The notes under the pieces: generated by a model
Databases searched by the model: none
Seen by the model: the letters and a program-made list of their open reading frames with translations, nothing else
What the model was told of the DNA's origin: nothing
Shown here: in pieces, positions 47,311-58,797 of the stretch
How positions within the stretch are numbered: position 1 is the first letter of the stretch
How the letters are laid out: every line of letters begins with the position of its first letter
Translations under genes and position numbers: made by a program
Source: Gigaspora rosea
Lineage: Eukaryota; Glomeromycota; Glomeromycetes; Diversisporales; Gigasporaceae
Length of the DNA stretch: 64,000 nt
NCBI GenBank assembly: GCA_003550325.1
Contig: QKWP01000045.1
Coordinates: 592,436-656,435, forward strand
Reading direction: 5' to 3'

Positions 47311-47659
47311 AATTGTATTGATTAGTAAGAAATCAAATAATCAAGAAGTTTGAATTGTTTTTTTATATATTACAAGTGTAAGTGGGTCACTGCCAGCACA
47401 GCACCCCTTTAGTGATCGTATTTATGATTTCAAAATAGTCATATGTTTAACTGTCTTAGTAATGCTGAAGGTTTGATATGAATTAGAGAGCTTCTAATAA
47501 AATTTTTAAGAAGAGACCCAAAGATTTCTCAGATATAATGTCCATATGCTACAAAGAATGATTTTGACAGAATGATTTTGAATATTCTATTGGTTTATTC
47601 ACTAAAAAGAGTGATAATGCAATACAAATAGTTGGAAGTTAGTTTGTGTTGATATTGTT
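47311..47659. other. No gene seen
   Basis: AT-rich spacer between two oppositely oriented array blocks. It contains GGGTCACTGCCAGCACAGCACC near 47394, a less AT-rich patch without an assigned role. Confidence 0.35.
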
Positions 47660-48890
47660 ATGATTTTTATAATAAGCTATAGTAAATATTCTTTTATAGA
47701 ACTTATTTAATATTAAGATCATATGTGTTTGCATTAGAATTTCATGATTTTTACTATGATATATAAAAAATTCTGTTACAGAACCTACTCACTATTCTAG
47801 TGACCACAGATAATTAAGATTAATTTTAATAGAATTGTTTTTTTTTCTATGTGGTAAGTTTATATTAGTTTGTATTAGAGTTATTGTAATTTCTATCATG
47901 AGTTACTATAATAAAGCTTACTTGCTGTTTTGGTGGCTATAGTATATTGTTAAGTTTGTTTGTACTGAAATTATTATATTAGAATTATTGTAATTCAACT
48001 ATAAAATACTGTATTATAAAACTTGTTATTTTGGTACCACAAAATTGGTTAAGGTTGAGGTAGTTTGCACCTGAAATTATTTTAATTTTATGTGATTAAG
48101 GAGAGTAAGCTTGTATTAAAGTTTTAATTTTTATCATTACTGTTAGCACTTGCATTCTAGTTTGTATTGATTTCATTATCAAAAGTTACTATTCCATTTG
48201 ATGAAAAAATTATATTACAAAACTTGCTTGCTTTTCTGATTAAATGAGTTTATATTAGCATTATCATGACTTTTATTGTTGGTTATTGTAGACAAAATTC
48301 CATTATAGAATTTACTCATTATTCCAGTGACCTTAATTTTAGTTAATATTGGGTTAGTTTGTACTAAAATTACCATGATTTCTATTGAGTTATTGTAAAT
48401 AATTCTTTTACAGAACTTGCTATTCCGGTGACACAATATGTGGTTAATTTGTATTGGAATTATTATACACTCTACTGTAAATAATTTTATTATAGAAGCT
48501 ATTCACTATTTCGGTGTTAAGGTAAGCTAGTTTGCATTGAAAATGTTATAATTTTATCATGAATTAAAAATTCTATTACAGAACTTACAAGCTATTCCGG
48601 TGACTACAATATTGGTTAAGGTGAATTAATTTCACATAAATTACTAAAAGAATTCTGTTATAGGACTTACTGCTATTTTGATTAAGACGAGTCTACATTG
48701 GAATCAACATATTTTCTATCGTGAGTTTTGTAAACAAAATTCTGTTGCAGAACTTATTATTCTAATGAAGATAATATGTAGTTAAGCTTGAGTTAGTTTG
48801 CATTAAAATTGTCATGATTCCTTTTCAGTGACTTCTATTATTAGTACTGTAAAAGTTCTGTTGCCAAATTTATTATTTTACTTTGAGCAC
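47660..48890 (-). repeat. GTAACAGAATTC array, inverted block
   Basis: About eleven units of the roughly 100 bp repeat run on the minus strand (plus-strand phrases AATTCTGTTACAGAACTTAC, TATTCCGGTGAC, GTTTGTATTAGAATTATTAT). The minus-strand frame 48215-48436 is created by the repeat. Together with the plus-oriented block to the left, the region is a large imperfect inverted repeat. Confidence 0.75.
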
Positions 48891-49919
48891 ACAGCATGCG
48901 ATTCACCAATGCATGTTATTAGTGTTATCTATACCTAAGTTAATAATATCAAAGATATGTAGAACGCATAACGCACAATAGTTAATTGAGTTTAATATTA
49001 TTATGTAGAAGACTGTGAATTTCATAGTCAAGACGTCTTGATTTCACAATATACAGTATATTTTTATTATAAAATTTTGGAAGATAAAGTTTACATAGCA
49101 ATGCATACATTTTATTATGGAATCAAAAGTCGTCGAACTTAAAAATCTTATAAATACAACCCGAATATGATAAAAAAATTTTGGGCATAAACAGAACGAA
49201 CTGATAATTCGCGCGCACAATTCATATAGCGCACACTAGAACTATAAATTTTTATACGAAAATTTTTCCAGTTTAGTCTAAAAGGAAATGTGGGGATCAC
49301 GAGTAAGAATTCAACCAATAAAACAAAATGCCTAACGTTTGATAAAACATGTCATTACCACTACATACTTATGTGCCATGAAACATGTCACAAATTATAA
49401 TCAAAAAATCAATTTACAGAATTGGCACCATGATAAATAACCACGTTTGAGATTTCGGTCAGTTCAAGAAATGAAAAATTGAACGCAGTAAACTCACGTG
49501 AGATGAATCATTGCCGTTAATTATCAAAATAAACAAGCAAATAATTTGCAAATATTTACTTAAAAAAATACAAGCCCTATATTTTTTTCTCTATAAATAC
49601 AATACGAATTCGATAAAAAATTTTTGGGGGAACAGCACCAGAACTGATACGTAACGCTCAAGCACTAGCACAAGTACTATATAAAAATGTTGGAATAAAC
49701 AATTTCCTTTTTGGATAAAATGGGCAATGTGGCGGCTCACGAGGATACACCAAAGCATTAATCAAAAAATCGAAATTCGTAAGTTTAAACAAACTTAGAA
49801 ATAACCAGAAATTACCCGAAAATAAACATCAAGTAAAATGTTAATGTCGTTAAATTCTGGAATATATTTTTAACAAATATATGACTAAAAAACTATAAAG
49901 ATTGGTGGCGCGAATGCGC
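48891..49919. repeat. Duplicated segment about 450 bp apart; no gene
   Basis: The stretch 49135-49300 (CTTATAAATACAACCCGAAT, AAAAAATTTTGGGCATAAAC, AGAACTGATAATTCGCGC, AATGTGGGGATCACGAG) is repeated with drift at 49590-49750 (CTATAAATACAATACGAATT ... AATGTGGCGGCTCACGAG). It looks like a short direct duplication or two elements of one family. No frame. Confidence 0.45.
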
Positions 49920-50306
49920 GTAGCTCACCCACAAAAAATTTTCCGGTCATGTGACTTTTTATGGCGCAAACTAGGTGCAAACCAATTGAATTTTAGGATC
50001 AGGTGTAACGTAAAAATTGCGCTTTTTATGATTTTTTATAAAAAATCACTAATAGCTCCGAAGTTTGTCTATGAAATCGTCTACTGCGCATTAACAAAAA
50101 AAATTCCTTGCAAAATTTTTTTATGAGTAGCACTCTAACCAAGCGTCTAACCCAAACCCTAACCACTCGATTTATTACTTTAATTCTTTCGCTTTAATCG
50201 ATTGTTTTGATTGTTTTGATTTTCACGTTACACCTGATCTCAAATTTTGATTGGTTTGTGCCATAAAAAAGTCACATGACTGGAAAATTTTTTGTGGGTG
50301 AGCTAC
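49920..50306. mobile_element. MITE with long (about 95 bp) GTAGCTCACCC ends
   Basis: The left end GTAGCTCACCCACAAAAAAT and its inverted partner at 50306 are nearly identical for about 95 bp, through GTCATGTGACTTTTTATGGC and GATCAGGTGTAACG. Long terminal inverted repeats suit a Mutator-like MITE, but I could not match 9 bp flanks. The centre includes AACCCAAACCCTAACC and a TTAACAAAAAAAATTCCTTG module also seen at 17.8 and 30.1 kb. The plus-strand frame 49902-50126 has no domain. Confidence 0.65.
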
Positions 50307-51575
50307 AATCGTAAAAAATTTCCTTTTCTGGGTGTTGCGAGGAAATTTTTTATGTCAATCTCTGCATTAAAGAAACACAACAGCCAAAAATGAAACGATT
50401 ACGTTACATATAACATATAACAAACGTTACACAACCATAGTATGTACGTCATGATGGTCAGCCCAAAATTATAAAGCGCTAATAAATAAGATTTGTACAT
50501 CTCTTATTTGATAATAAACACATCTTGTTTTATCAAAATAAGATTTACGAATTTTAATTCTAAAACCCCTTATCATTATAATGTTCGCATCATTTCTGAA
50601 TTTATGTTGATTCTCAATGTGTTATTCGTGAATCGTGAAATGTCATTTGTCATTTTAGAATCGCAAATTCATTTATCAATAAATAAAAAAAAAGCGAAAA
50701 TAATAATAATGCAAAAAAACTAAAAAATAAAAAAATAAATAAATAATTAATTAATTAATTAAACGCGAATAAAAATGAATCACTAAATATTAAATGCTAA
50801 CTTTCATACATTAAAAGAATACATTCGAATATTCATATATATTTTAACAATCTACTGTAAATTGCCCCTCCTATGTACTAGACCCGGGTGTGAACTCAAA
50901 TTTTAATAACCAAATGCGGTTCTTTTTTAATATTTAGGCTGCCCACTGTGAATGTAAAATATGCACTAGACCCAGGGTCTAATATTAGGTTTTAATTTTG
51001 GTGGGGTGTAAGAGACCCGGGAGTTTTATACGGCAACAGCAGGAATCTGGTCAGGTGTATTGCCTAAACCGAATATAATAAGAAGATAATTACTAAATTT
51101 TTTTTTGTTTAAAAAAAATTATATCTTTTACAGGTTTTTTCATGACCGTCATGCTCAGCCTGGTGGTAGTACAGATTATTTCGTAAAATTTTCGACATAA
51201 CAAACTTGCATCCCCAAGTTATTCCTATTTTGTTTAGGCATGAGCAGTTCTACTGTTATCGCCAATATAAAGAACCTTAACTTGAATTTCGGGTTACACT
51301 GAAGATCAGAATTTTTTAGTATTTAGAACGAATTTTACGAGTCATGAAGTCATATCCTTGCACAATAAAGTGTATAAAAAAAAAAAAAAGATGAAAACAA
51401 TAAAAGAATTAACTTTATAAATATTTATGAAAAAGATCATTGCAAATATAAATGTAATTATTAATAAGTAATTATTCTATGGTCTCATGATCTGCATTAC
51501 GAATTGACGATTGGTGAAAATCGAGAAAGAACACGTTTCAATTTAGAATTGAAGTAAATTCAGAAATGACTCGAA
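50307..51575. other. No confident gene
   Basis: The plus-strand frame 50493-50723 shows no domain. About 50878-51030 has three AGACCC(G/A)GGG boxes and looks like a decayed small element (CTAGACCCGGGTGTGAAC ... TGTAAGAGACCCGGGAG). Confidence 0.35.
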
Positions 51576-51805
51576 ACAATAATTTATAGTTATTGTATGG
51601 GTTGTAGTGAATAACACAGTACATACGGCTTCATATTCCGTGCCGAAGACATGGGATTTAAATATGAACCTGTGTGTAACGGGTTATTCAACACCCATAT
51701 AATAACTATTTTATTGCACGGTGTCTGACGTAACAACCCCGTGCCAATAAGTAAATGAAAAAAGCACGGGCTGTCACATAAGACCCGTGCCGTACTGTGT
51801 AAAGT
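51576..51805. repeat. Dispersed TAGTTATTGTATGGGTTGTAG repeat, copy B
   Basis: It contains TAGTTATTGTATGGGTTGTA, GTGAATAAC..GGTTATTCA, TTGCACGGTGTCTGACGTAA and two GCACGGGC/GACCCGTGC boxes. It matches 34306-34440 plus 35370-35400 in order, here without a long internal insert. It may therefore be the compact form of the element. Confidence 0.5.
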
Positions 51806-52546
51806 ATGTAATAGAAAAATAAAATAAGTGCTTACTGTACAAGTATGTATTCATATATATAATATAATTATTATTATATACTTACAAAAAACTTAAAGCC
51901 AGTATAAGTTTAAAGTGTAATTGTTTATATCGACCTATTAAATAAATATAATAAACAAACGAGATATTTCTTATTTTAAAATACATTAAATTTATGATGT
52001 AGACAACTTTTACACCGGGTGATGCTAGTAACTTATTAATACTCGGCTTTTTTTAAAAACTTTAAATTAATCTATTACATTTATTGCACTGATTCATAAC
52101 ATTATATTCAATTTTTTTGCAGTTAAAGATTTAGAAATCATGACAATTCCATACAAACCTAATATAATCTCTAAATCACTTATTCTACCACAATAATCTG
52201 TGCAAAATTTTACAGCAAATTACTATACAATTACGATAAATCAAATATAGAGCATCATTATTCCGTATAAATTGCCAATATTTTAGAATAGTTGGAAAGT
52301 GTGGCAACAGAATTTTTGGAATAAATGACAATTGAAATCATGACAACTCCTAGGTATGATAAAATTTTTGGTTCGATGGCTATTATTTTTCAAATGAAAA
52401 GTCAAACCTATGCTGAGGATACAATAATTTAATGCTATGTTTTTATAATTAATTAGTTGTAACTATAGTTGGAACCTAATATATTGAAAAAAATCTATAA
52501 ACTTAGAGCACTGGATTTTTACTAGCTAGATTAATCTCATTATGTA
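51806..52546. other. No gene; weak GTAACAGAATTC-like units
   Basis: About 52130-52360 has degenerate GAAATCATGACAATTCC and GCAACAGAATTTTTGG phrases of the roughly 100 bp repeat. Confidence 0.35.
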
Positions 52547-52552
52547 TTTATT
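52547..52552 (-). terminator. Possible poly(A) signal of the MFS gene
   Basis: AATAAA on the minus strand, about 70 nt beyond the stop codon at 52624. Position and orientation fit, but the sequence is AT-rich. Confidence 0.4.
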
Positions 52553-52623
52553 GATATAAAGTTATTTAAAAAACTAACGCTAATTATATTATATGTAAAT
52601 GGTAATATGGAATAGTTTGCATT

Positions 52624-55310
52624 TTAGAATGTAATAACAAAATTAGATCTCCATTTTTTCCCATTAATATATACCACCACTGGTAATAAAATACTAAGAA
52701 AGCATATTACACTTATTAAAGTAAACATCCAACGAACACCCAATTTCTCTTCAATAGAAGTTTCAAAAATTGTTATAATACCAGGAACAGATAATCTAAC
52801 AAGACATGCTAATGCCGTAACCGAAGCACCACGTCCAGGACATGAATCGACGAGGTATGTAGATAAAGTGTTAAACGTGATTGCCATTCCAAATGAGCCT
52901 TTATAAAAAAAAATTCTATAAAATAAGTTTTTTTAATAAAACACGGCGATATTAAAAATAATGCTGAACTTACATAAAAACAGTAATATCCCCAATACGT
53001 AGACGTTAAAATTAATTTCTAATAGCCATCCATAAATGAAGCAAGTTATTGGAATTAATATAGAGCCTAACCAAGCACTTTTTATTCTTACTTCAGGACA
53101 ATAATCGCCAGAAATTAATAATGATTTTTGCGATAAAAAATCCGAGTATTTTCCTCCAAACAGACTTCCAAGCATATACCCAAGAGAAGGTGAAATAAAG
53201 AATAACCCAATTTCTGATGATGTAAAATTATAACGAGCAGAAAAATTTATAGGAATACTAATATTTTGAACATGATTTAATAAATTTGATATACATATAT
53301 ATATTATAATAAGAGTGATATTCGGATATTTAAATAATTTTAGTGGAGCAATTGGATTAAATCGATGACTTGGATTAGATTTTAAAGAGTTAGTATTAAA
53401 AGTTTCAGGAAGGAAGAAAGTTATAAAAAAAAGGATGGCACCACCAAAGATTGCCAAAATCCAAAAAATCCAACGCCAACCAAGGTATTGAGTTATGTAT
53501 CCACCAACAATTGAAGCAAGAAAAGGGCCAGTCCAATAAATAAAATATAATATTCCGAATGCGTTTCCCCTTTCTGTAAATAAATAATAAATTTTACAAT
53601 GTATATAATAAATTAATGCCATAATTTAAAAAAATATTTTACCAATTGGACTGTAAATATCACTTATAACTCCAGAAGCAAGTGGTAATACAGCAGAAAT
53701 ACCAATAGATTGAATGGAACGCATTACTATTAACAGCCAAAAATTTGTCGCGATAGCGCATACCACTGATGCTAAAGTAAATATTAGAAAAGTGGCAATA
53801 AATACTTTCTTTCTTGTTGCGAGTGCGTCTGAATAAGCAGCGAAAACTATTGGCTATTATAATGATTCATTACATTGTTAATTAAGGAATTAAAAAAGTG
53901 CTACGGTACAGTAAATAAAATTCTTTTACCCCTACTCCTATGAAAAATGTTGACAGAGAAGCTACAATTTAAATAAAACGAAATAATTGTCAAACATAAT
54001 TTAGGAATTAATATGAAATGATTCTGTTTAATTGATCATTAATTACCAAAAGCATCTATAGCAAAATTGGAGACGTTGAATTCATTTTGCAATACCACAA
54101 GCACAGGAAAGTGAATTCTAAAATTTTAAAATTTAAATAATGATATTTTCTTTTTAGCTTAAATTAGTAAGTAGGAAAGTTATTCTGTCTTAAACTGTCT
54201 AAATAATTTGATAATGTTCAGTCTAATCTTGGTCGTAAAGTCTAGCATGGTTAATGTCACTAAATGTTATATAATAGGCTGACTGAACTAGGTAATATCA
54301 TTATTAGGATGTTAATTTGTTTAAACCAGTCAAATTACATTAACACGCGAATTTGATGATAACTCTGATAAGTACAATACTGAAATTCGACAAATACAAA
54401 TTCAGTGAATATACTTTAAAGGATAATTTAACCATTTTATCATACACAATTACTCCAATAAAGCTACATGAGTTTATATCTTGCCAAATAATATGCCTGT
54501 TGTCGAATACGCCGAACATGTTCGTATAACATGTAACCTTGTCGGTGATATTTGTATAATGATAGATTTTCTTATTAGGTTCTCCGGTAAAGAAACGACA
54601 AAATAGGATTACAACTAAAAAATTAAGATGCCATGCGCACGATGCACATGACTTACATATAACTGAAAATTCACATGATTGAAGATTATGCGCTCATGAT
54701 GCTGCGGTTGCCCGTCTCTTATTGTAACTGATCTCTGTATATGATTGCTGGCCAGAATCTAAGAAATCAACTTTGTGCAGTCTTATTTTGTTTATCTATT
54801 TAAGAATAAAAAACACTCACGTTGCCACAATAGGGCTCGATATTCCTGATATAACTACGATAGCCAAAACTAGCCACTTCTTTTTTGAAGACCAATTCAT
54901 TGAATCATTGATGTTATTCAACTTTCCATTTACCATTGTATCCTTAACTATTATGTTTGTTGCGTTTAAAAATGAATTAAAATCTCACATTATTTTTTGT
55001 TATTGGTTCTTGTCAAACAATTTAATTGCAACCACTTTGCCAACAAAGCAAAGTTAAATAATTTCAATTTGTATATACGCTTTTACCTTCATTTTTGGGA
55101 AAGTTTTGTTTACATTCTTCATGAGAAACTTTTTCAAGCTCTAAAGAAACTTCAAATGTAGAATTTTCGAATTTTAAATCTTGATCATTAGAATCTTCGA
55201 GGACAGTAGAATCTTGGTTTAATATTAAAGACTAGAGATCAATAAAAATAAAAATTTATTTTATTATTTTATTATTCACCTAAAATATTTATTGAATTTG
55301 CTTTGCTCAT
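52624..55310 (-). CDS. MFS transporter, DHA1 drug:H+ antiporter type, eight exons
   Basis: The exons on the minus strand are 55310-55280, 55212-55087, 54947-54821, 54117-54047, 53961-53930, 53853-53643, 53573-52974 and 52898-52624 (TAA). All seven introns are GT-AG, and the phases join into 1473 nt, 490 codons. A hydrophilic acidic N-tail of about 65 residues precedes twelve predicted membrane spans. TM1 starts at KKWLVLAIVVISG. The loop AAYSDALATRKK stands where motif A (GxLSDRxGRR) belongs, with its Gly replaced. SPIERGNAFG and LPETF are typical of fungal DHA1 proteins, as are GGKYSD and TYLVDSCPGRGAS in the second half. The protein should sit in the plasma or vacuolar membrane and export small molecules using the proton gradient; the substrate is unknown. 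Introns are 67-139 bp except intron 3 (703 bp), which may hold an insertion. The start is inferred from a 31 nt first exon and is the least certain part. Confidence 0.85.
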
Positions 55311-55314
55311 TTTG

Positions 55315-55335
55315 TTAAAAGCTTTTTATCTTCAT
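55315..55335 (-). promoter_or_regulatory. Possible upstream micro-ORF of the MFS gene
   Basis: ATG AAG ATA AAA AGC TTT TAA ends four bases before the proposed MFS start codon. If transcribed it could dampen translation. It also means a scanning ribosome would meet this ATG first, so the annotated start needs transcript support. Confidence 0.3.
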
Positions 55336-55733
55336 GTAAAATTTGGAAAAATATTTTATTAATATGCAGCTACACTAAATTAATTCTTAAAAAGATGAGG
55401 TTAGCTTATTTACTTTGCATCGGGTATTGTATACAATTGATGACAACTACTGTATTACGCTCAAATTAAATTTATGATTTGTTGCAGTTACGCACTAAGA
55501 GGATTTATGGATTTCTGGTGATTTGCAGTTAAGAGGAAAATAACTAAATGTATATGAAGTCACAGATATTCGACCAAAATGAGAAATAGAATTGTACAAT
55601 AGATAAATTATATGTGAGAATGAAGTTTATACGTCTATATAAAATGAATTCGAAGACTATTTATATGTTTTTATGAGAAGGATATACAGAATTATGAACA
55701 TTTGTGGTTGATACTAATAATTTTCTAATATAT
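55336..55733. other. Upstream region of the MFS gene; no other gene
   Basis: AT-rich. No clear TATA box or regulatory motif stands out above background. Confidence 0.35.
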
Positions 55734-55945
55734 TGTCACAATTCGAAAATGTGACATTAGAAGATTCGAATTTTCCGATTAGTTTATCCCCCATTTGTAG
55801 ATAGATCTTCTCTTTATTTAGTAAAGATAAGTTTCATTTCTAATTTTGTAATTCATTAAATGTTAGAATCCGTGTAAACTGATTGACATATAATCACCCC
55901 TTTTTTTGTAAAATCGTCATAAAACGTTAACACGGCGAAAATGTG

Positions 55946-56270
55946 GCATCCACTTATTTGCGCGGGTAATACAAGCTCCTGAAGAGGAAATAGCCAATCG
56001 GAGAGTGCAAATTTGACTATTCCGGATCAGGCCGACGAAGAATTCGAACACGCGTAAAAGAAGAAAAAAGCGAAAATACGCAAAAACAAATTTTAAATCA
56101 CTAATTAAATATGACGGGAATGAAATTTTACTTATATTAAGTATCACTCTAACCCTATAGCCTCTAACGTTAAGGCCCTAACCCTAAATTTTCATTTCAC
56201 GCACTTAGTTTATTTACAAAATCGGAATTCGCTTTTTTGGTTTGTGTTACCCGCGCAAATAAGTAAAATT
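55946..56270. mobile_element. Mutator-type MITE, copy 1, 9 bp TSD
   Basis: This 325 bp element lies between GAAAATGTG (55937-55945) and GAAGATGTG (56271-56279). Its ends contain ACTTATTTGCGCGGGTAA in inverted orientation, preceded by GCATCC on the left and followed by AAAATT on the right. A second copy, inverted, is at 58183-58518. The interior includes CCCTAACCCTAAATTT, which is part of the element and not a telomere. Minus-strand frames at 55917-56430 are incidental. Confidence 0.8.
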
Positions 56271-56614
56271 GAAGATGTGTACCAGGTTGCTGCTCCGGAT
56301 GATCACGTGATAGTCTGGAATGAATATTCAGAAAATTTTTGAAGTTTGATTTAGCAGTTAATTTTACATATTTCTTTTCATCAATTATGTACTTCGCGCA
56401 AATATTACAACATATGAAATAAGTATACATCTATGAACGTTTAAATACTTTTACGTTGTTATTAACTTTGTTTGCTCGTGTTAATGTTTTTCAATAAATT
56501 ATACATTTTTTCTTGAAAGTTTTTCCTTTTTTATGTGTTTTCATTATAGTCGGTTGACATCTTACACTTTCTTTAATTTTTTGTACTCGAATTTTTGCTC
56601 CACTTCATAATGAT

Positions 56615-56815
56615 TCAGCCTTTATCAGTTACGTTAGAATTTCGTTGATAGAGATAAGCAGCCAGTTTTTCCAAGAATAAAGATTCAGCTTTTTTCGTGA
56701 TCTTTCTTAGCCGCATAGTGGTCTTTGACATTTCCTGAAGTTCGCTTAACCAATTTAAAGCACCTTCTTTGCTGTTAAGATCTACGTATAAATCCACATT
56801 AAACTGCCCAATATT
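56615..56815 (-). pseudogene. Short protein remnant, possibly N-terminal MULE domain
   Basis: The minus-strand frame opens after a stop just upstream of about 56815 and closes with TGA near 56615. It contains NWLSELQEMSKTTMRLRK. The WL-x-E ... SKTTMR pattern recalls the N-terminal region of MULE-associated proteins in fungi and oomycetes (W-L, then S-x-x-T-x-R, before a Cys/His cluster); this is recollection of a family pattern, not a search result. Its place inside a 9 bp TSD element supports the idea. Downstream frames contain KKCKMSTDYNENT in another phase, perhaps the continuation after a frameshift. It is not functional. Confidence 0.35.
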
Positions 56816-56967
56816 TATTTTTCAGATTTAACCATTAGTTCAAGTTCATTATAATTTTTATTTTATAAGTATTATTAGATAGAAGTATTTTCTGGAGTGG
56901 AGTAGGTAAATCAAACAAGTTGAACGAATCGGGTTGCATTATTATCATCATTATTATTGTTTTTTTT

Positions 56968-57376
56968 TCATATGAAGCGGAATATAAAGCGAATATGAAG
57001 CGAAATATGAAACAAAATATGAAGCAAAATATGAAGCAATATGAAGCAAAATATGAAGAAATATGAAGTGAAATATGATACGAAATATGAAGTGAAATAT
57101 GAAGTGAAATGGGAAGTGAAATGGAAAGCAAAAAATAAAACGAAGTACGAAGCGAATTATAAAGCAATGTATAAAGCGAAATGTGAAGCAAATTATGAAG
57201 CAAAATATAAAGTGAAATGTGAAGCAAAATATAAAACGATATATGAAGCGAATGATAAAGCAAAGTATAAAGCAAAAGATAAAACAAAGTATAAAGCGAA
57301 ATATAAAACAAAGTATAAAGCAAACTATAAACGAAGTATGAAGAGAAATATAAAGCGAACTATAAACGAAATATGA
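56968..57376 (+). repeat. 12 bp minisatellite (AAATATGAAGCG)n
   Basis: About 34 imperfect copies of a 12-base unit AAATATGAAGYG drift through AAGTATAAAGCG. Because 12 is a multiple of three, long frames open on both strands: a Lys-Tyr-Glu-Ala periodic peptide on plus, a Leu/Ser/Ile periodic one on minus. They follow from the repeat and there is no sign of a gene. Confidence 0.9.
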
Positions 57377-57429
57377 AGCGGATTAAAGAAAATAATTATA
57401 TCGGTAATTACTATTGTTTTTATTATTAA

Positions 57430-57942
57430 TTCGTGATCCACCTAAGAATCAGTGAAATAACATAGTAAATCGTGAGGAAATTTACTATTTTTTTTGTCTT
57501 TTTTGGAATCTGAAGCTTCCCAAAGGACAAAACGATTTTCTACTAAGTAAACATCTCTTTTAAATTAAATAAAAAACTGTAGAGGAGAAAATTCCGGTCA
57601 TAATGGCAGTTAAATCATTAAAATCGGCCCAGTGGATCACGAGATATGAGCAGTTTTGTCTTTGCGACTATATGGTGTAAACAAAAAGGTAAACATATAA
57701 TCGTGAAGACAAAATTGCTCATATCTCGCGACCCACTGGGCTGATTTTAATGATTTAATTGCCATTATGATCGGAATTTTTTCTTCTACAACTTTTACTT
57801 AATGTAAAAAAAAATGGTTACTTAGTAGAAAATTGGGTTGTCCTTTGGAAAACTCCAGATTCCAAAAAAAGCAAAAAATACATAGTAAACATATCTCCAC
57901 TGTTTACTATGTTGTTTCACTGGTTCTTAGGCGGATCACAAA
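57430..57942. mobile_element. Foldback element flanked by TTAA, second family
   Basis: A 513 bp palindrome has ends TTCGTGATCCACCTAAGAA and, inverted, TTTGTGATCCGCCTAAGAA. TTAA lies outside at 57426-57429 and 57943-57946. The arms contain ACATAGTAAA boxes and CCCACTGGGC/GCCCAGTGG motifs around a centre near 57670. The ends differ from the element at 4159, so two families share the TTAA preference. No transposase. Confidence 0.7.
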
Positions 57943-57992
57943 TTAATTAATCGATTTCTGGACAATCACATGATCATCCGGAGCATAACCTG

Positions 57993-58797
57993 TGTTACGA
58001 CTTAAAAAAATTTTTTTTTATTATATTATTATTTTATTAGTACGTATTGTATTATTCTATTATTTTCTTATTTAGGATAGTATGGGATGATCGTCATAGC
58101 ATGTAGGAGTTATGAACTCTCGGAAGGAATTATGAACTCCCGGGCGGAGCTAAAGCTCCCGGGAGTAGCTAAAGACTCTCGGCATTTTACTTATTTGAGC
58201 GGGTAACACAAAATAAAAAGGGAATCCGATTTTGTAAATAAACTAAGTGCGTGAGATAAAAATTTAGGGTTAGGGTCTTAACGTTAGAGGCTATAGGGTT
58301 AGAGTGATGCTTAATATAAGTAAAATTTCATTCCCGTCATTTTTAATTAGTGCACCAAGATCGATTTAAACATTAGTTTTTGCGTATTTTCGCTTTTTTC
58401 TTCTTTTACGCGTGTTCGAATTCTTCGTCGGGCTGATCCGGAATAGTCAAAATTTGCACTCTCCGATTGGCTATTTCCTCTCCAAGAGCTTGTATTACCC
58501 GCGCAAATAAGTGGATGCGACTCTCGGTGGGAGCTCCAGACTCCAGCTCAAATCCTCAAATATATAAAGAGTAGGTTTCAGCTGTGAATGAAAAGGAGGG
58601 TGATCGATTGAAAATAGTATTAGTATTGTGGTAATAATCTGATGCATTGAATTATATTATTAATAAAGAGAAACCTTATACCCCGAAATTATGTGTGTTA
58701 GTTTATCGATTTAAATCATTTAACCTTAAGCACTATTTGTTCACGATCGAAGCTAAATTGGTGCAAACCCTATAAAGCTCTCCCACCGATCGTAACA
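57993..58797. mobile_element. Solo LTR with TGTTACGA...TCGTAACA ends
   Basis: The ends TGTTACGA and TCGTAACA form the TG..CA inverted termini of an LTR. CCTG is repeated at 57989-57992 and 58798-58801. Inside, TATATAAAGAG (about 58560) and ATTAATAAAGAG (about 58662) are plausible TATA and poly(A) signals on the plus strand. Removing the nested MITE (58183-58518) and its TSD leaves about 460 bp. The site falls within the right inverted end of the surrounding Mutator-like element (CATAACCTG / CCTGGTACAC), which confirms the insertion. Confidence 0.75.
58183..58518. mobile_element. Mutator-type MITE, copy 2, 9 bp TSD
   Basis: This 336 bp inverted copy of 55946-56270 is flanked by perfect GACTCTCGG at 58174-58182 and 58519-58527. 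The ends read CATTTTACTTATTTGAGCGG and, inverted, GCATCCACTTATTTGCGCGG. It lies inside the solo LTR, within a run of CTCCCGGG/CTCTCGG motifs. Confidence 0.85.

Noticed and set aside
56968..57376. Long opposed open frames encoding periodic peptides (Lys-Tyr-Glu-Ala on plus, Leu-Ser-Ile on minus)
   Set aside because: They are a direct consequence of a 12 bp minisatellite, whose period is a multiple of three. No start context, no domain and no splice signals.
56155..58310. CCCTAACCCTAAATTT stretches (also near 50150 and 61438) as interstitial telomere or chromosome end
   Set aside because: Only two imperfect units at each site, and the pair at 56180 and 58255 belongs to the two copies of one MITE.
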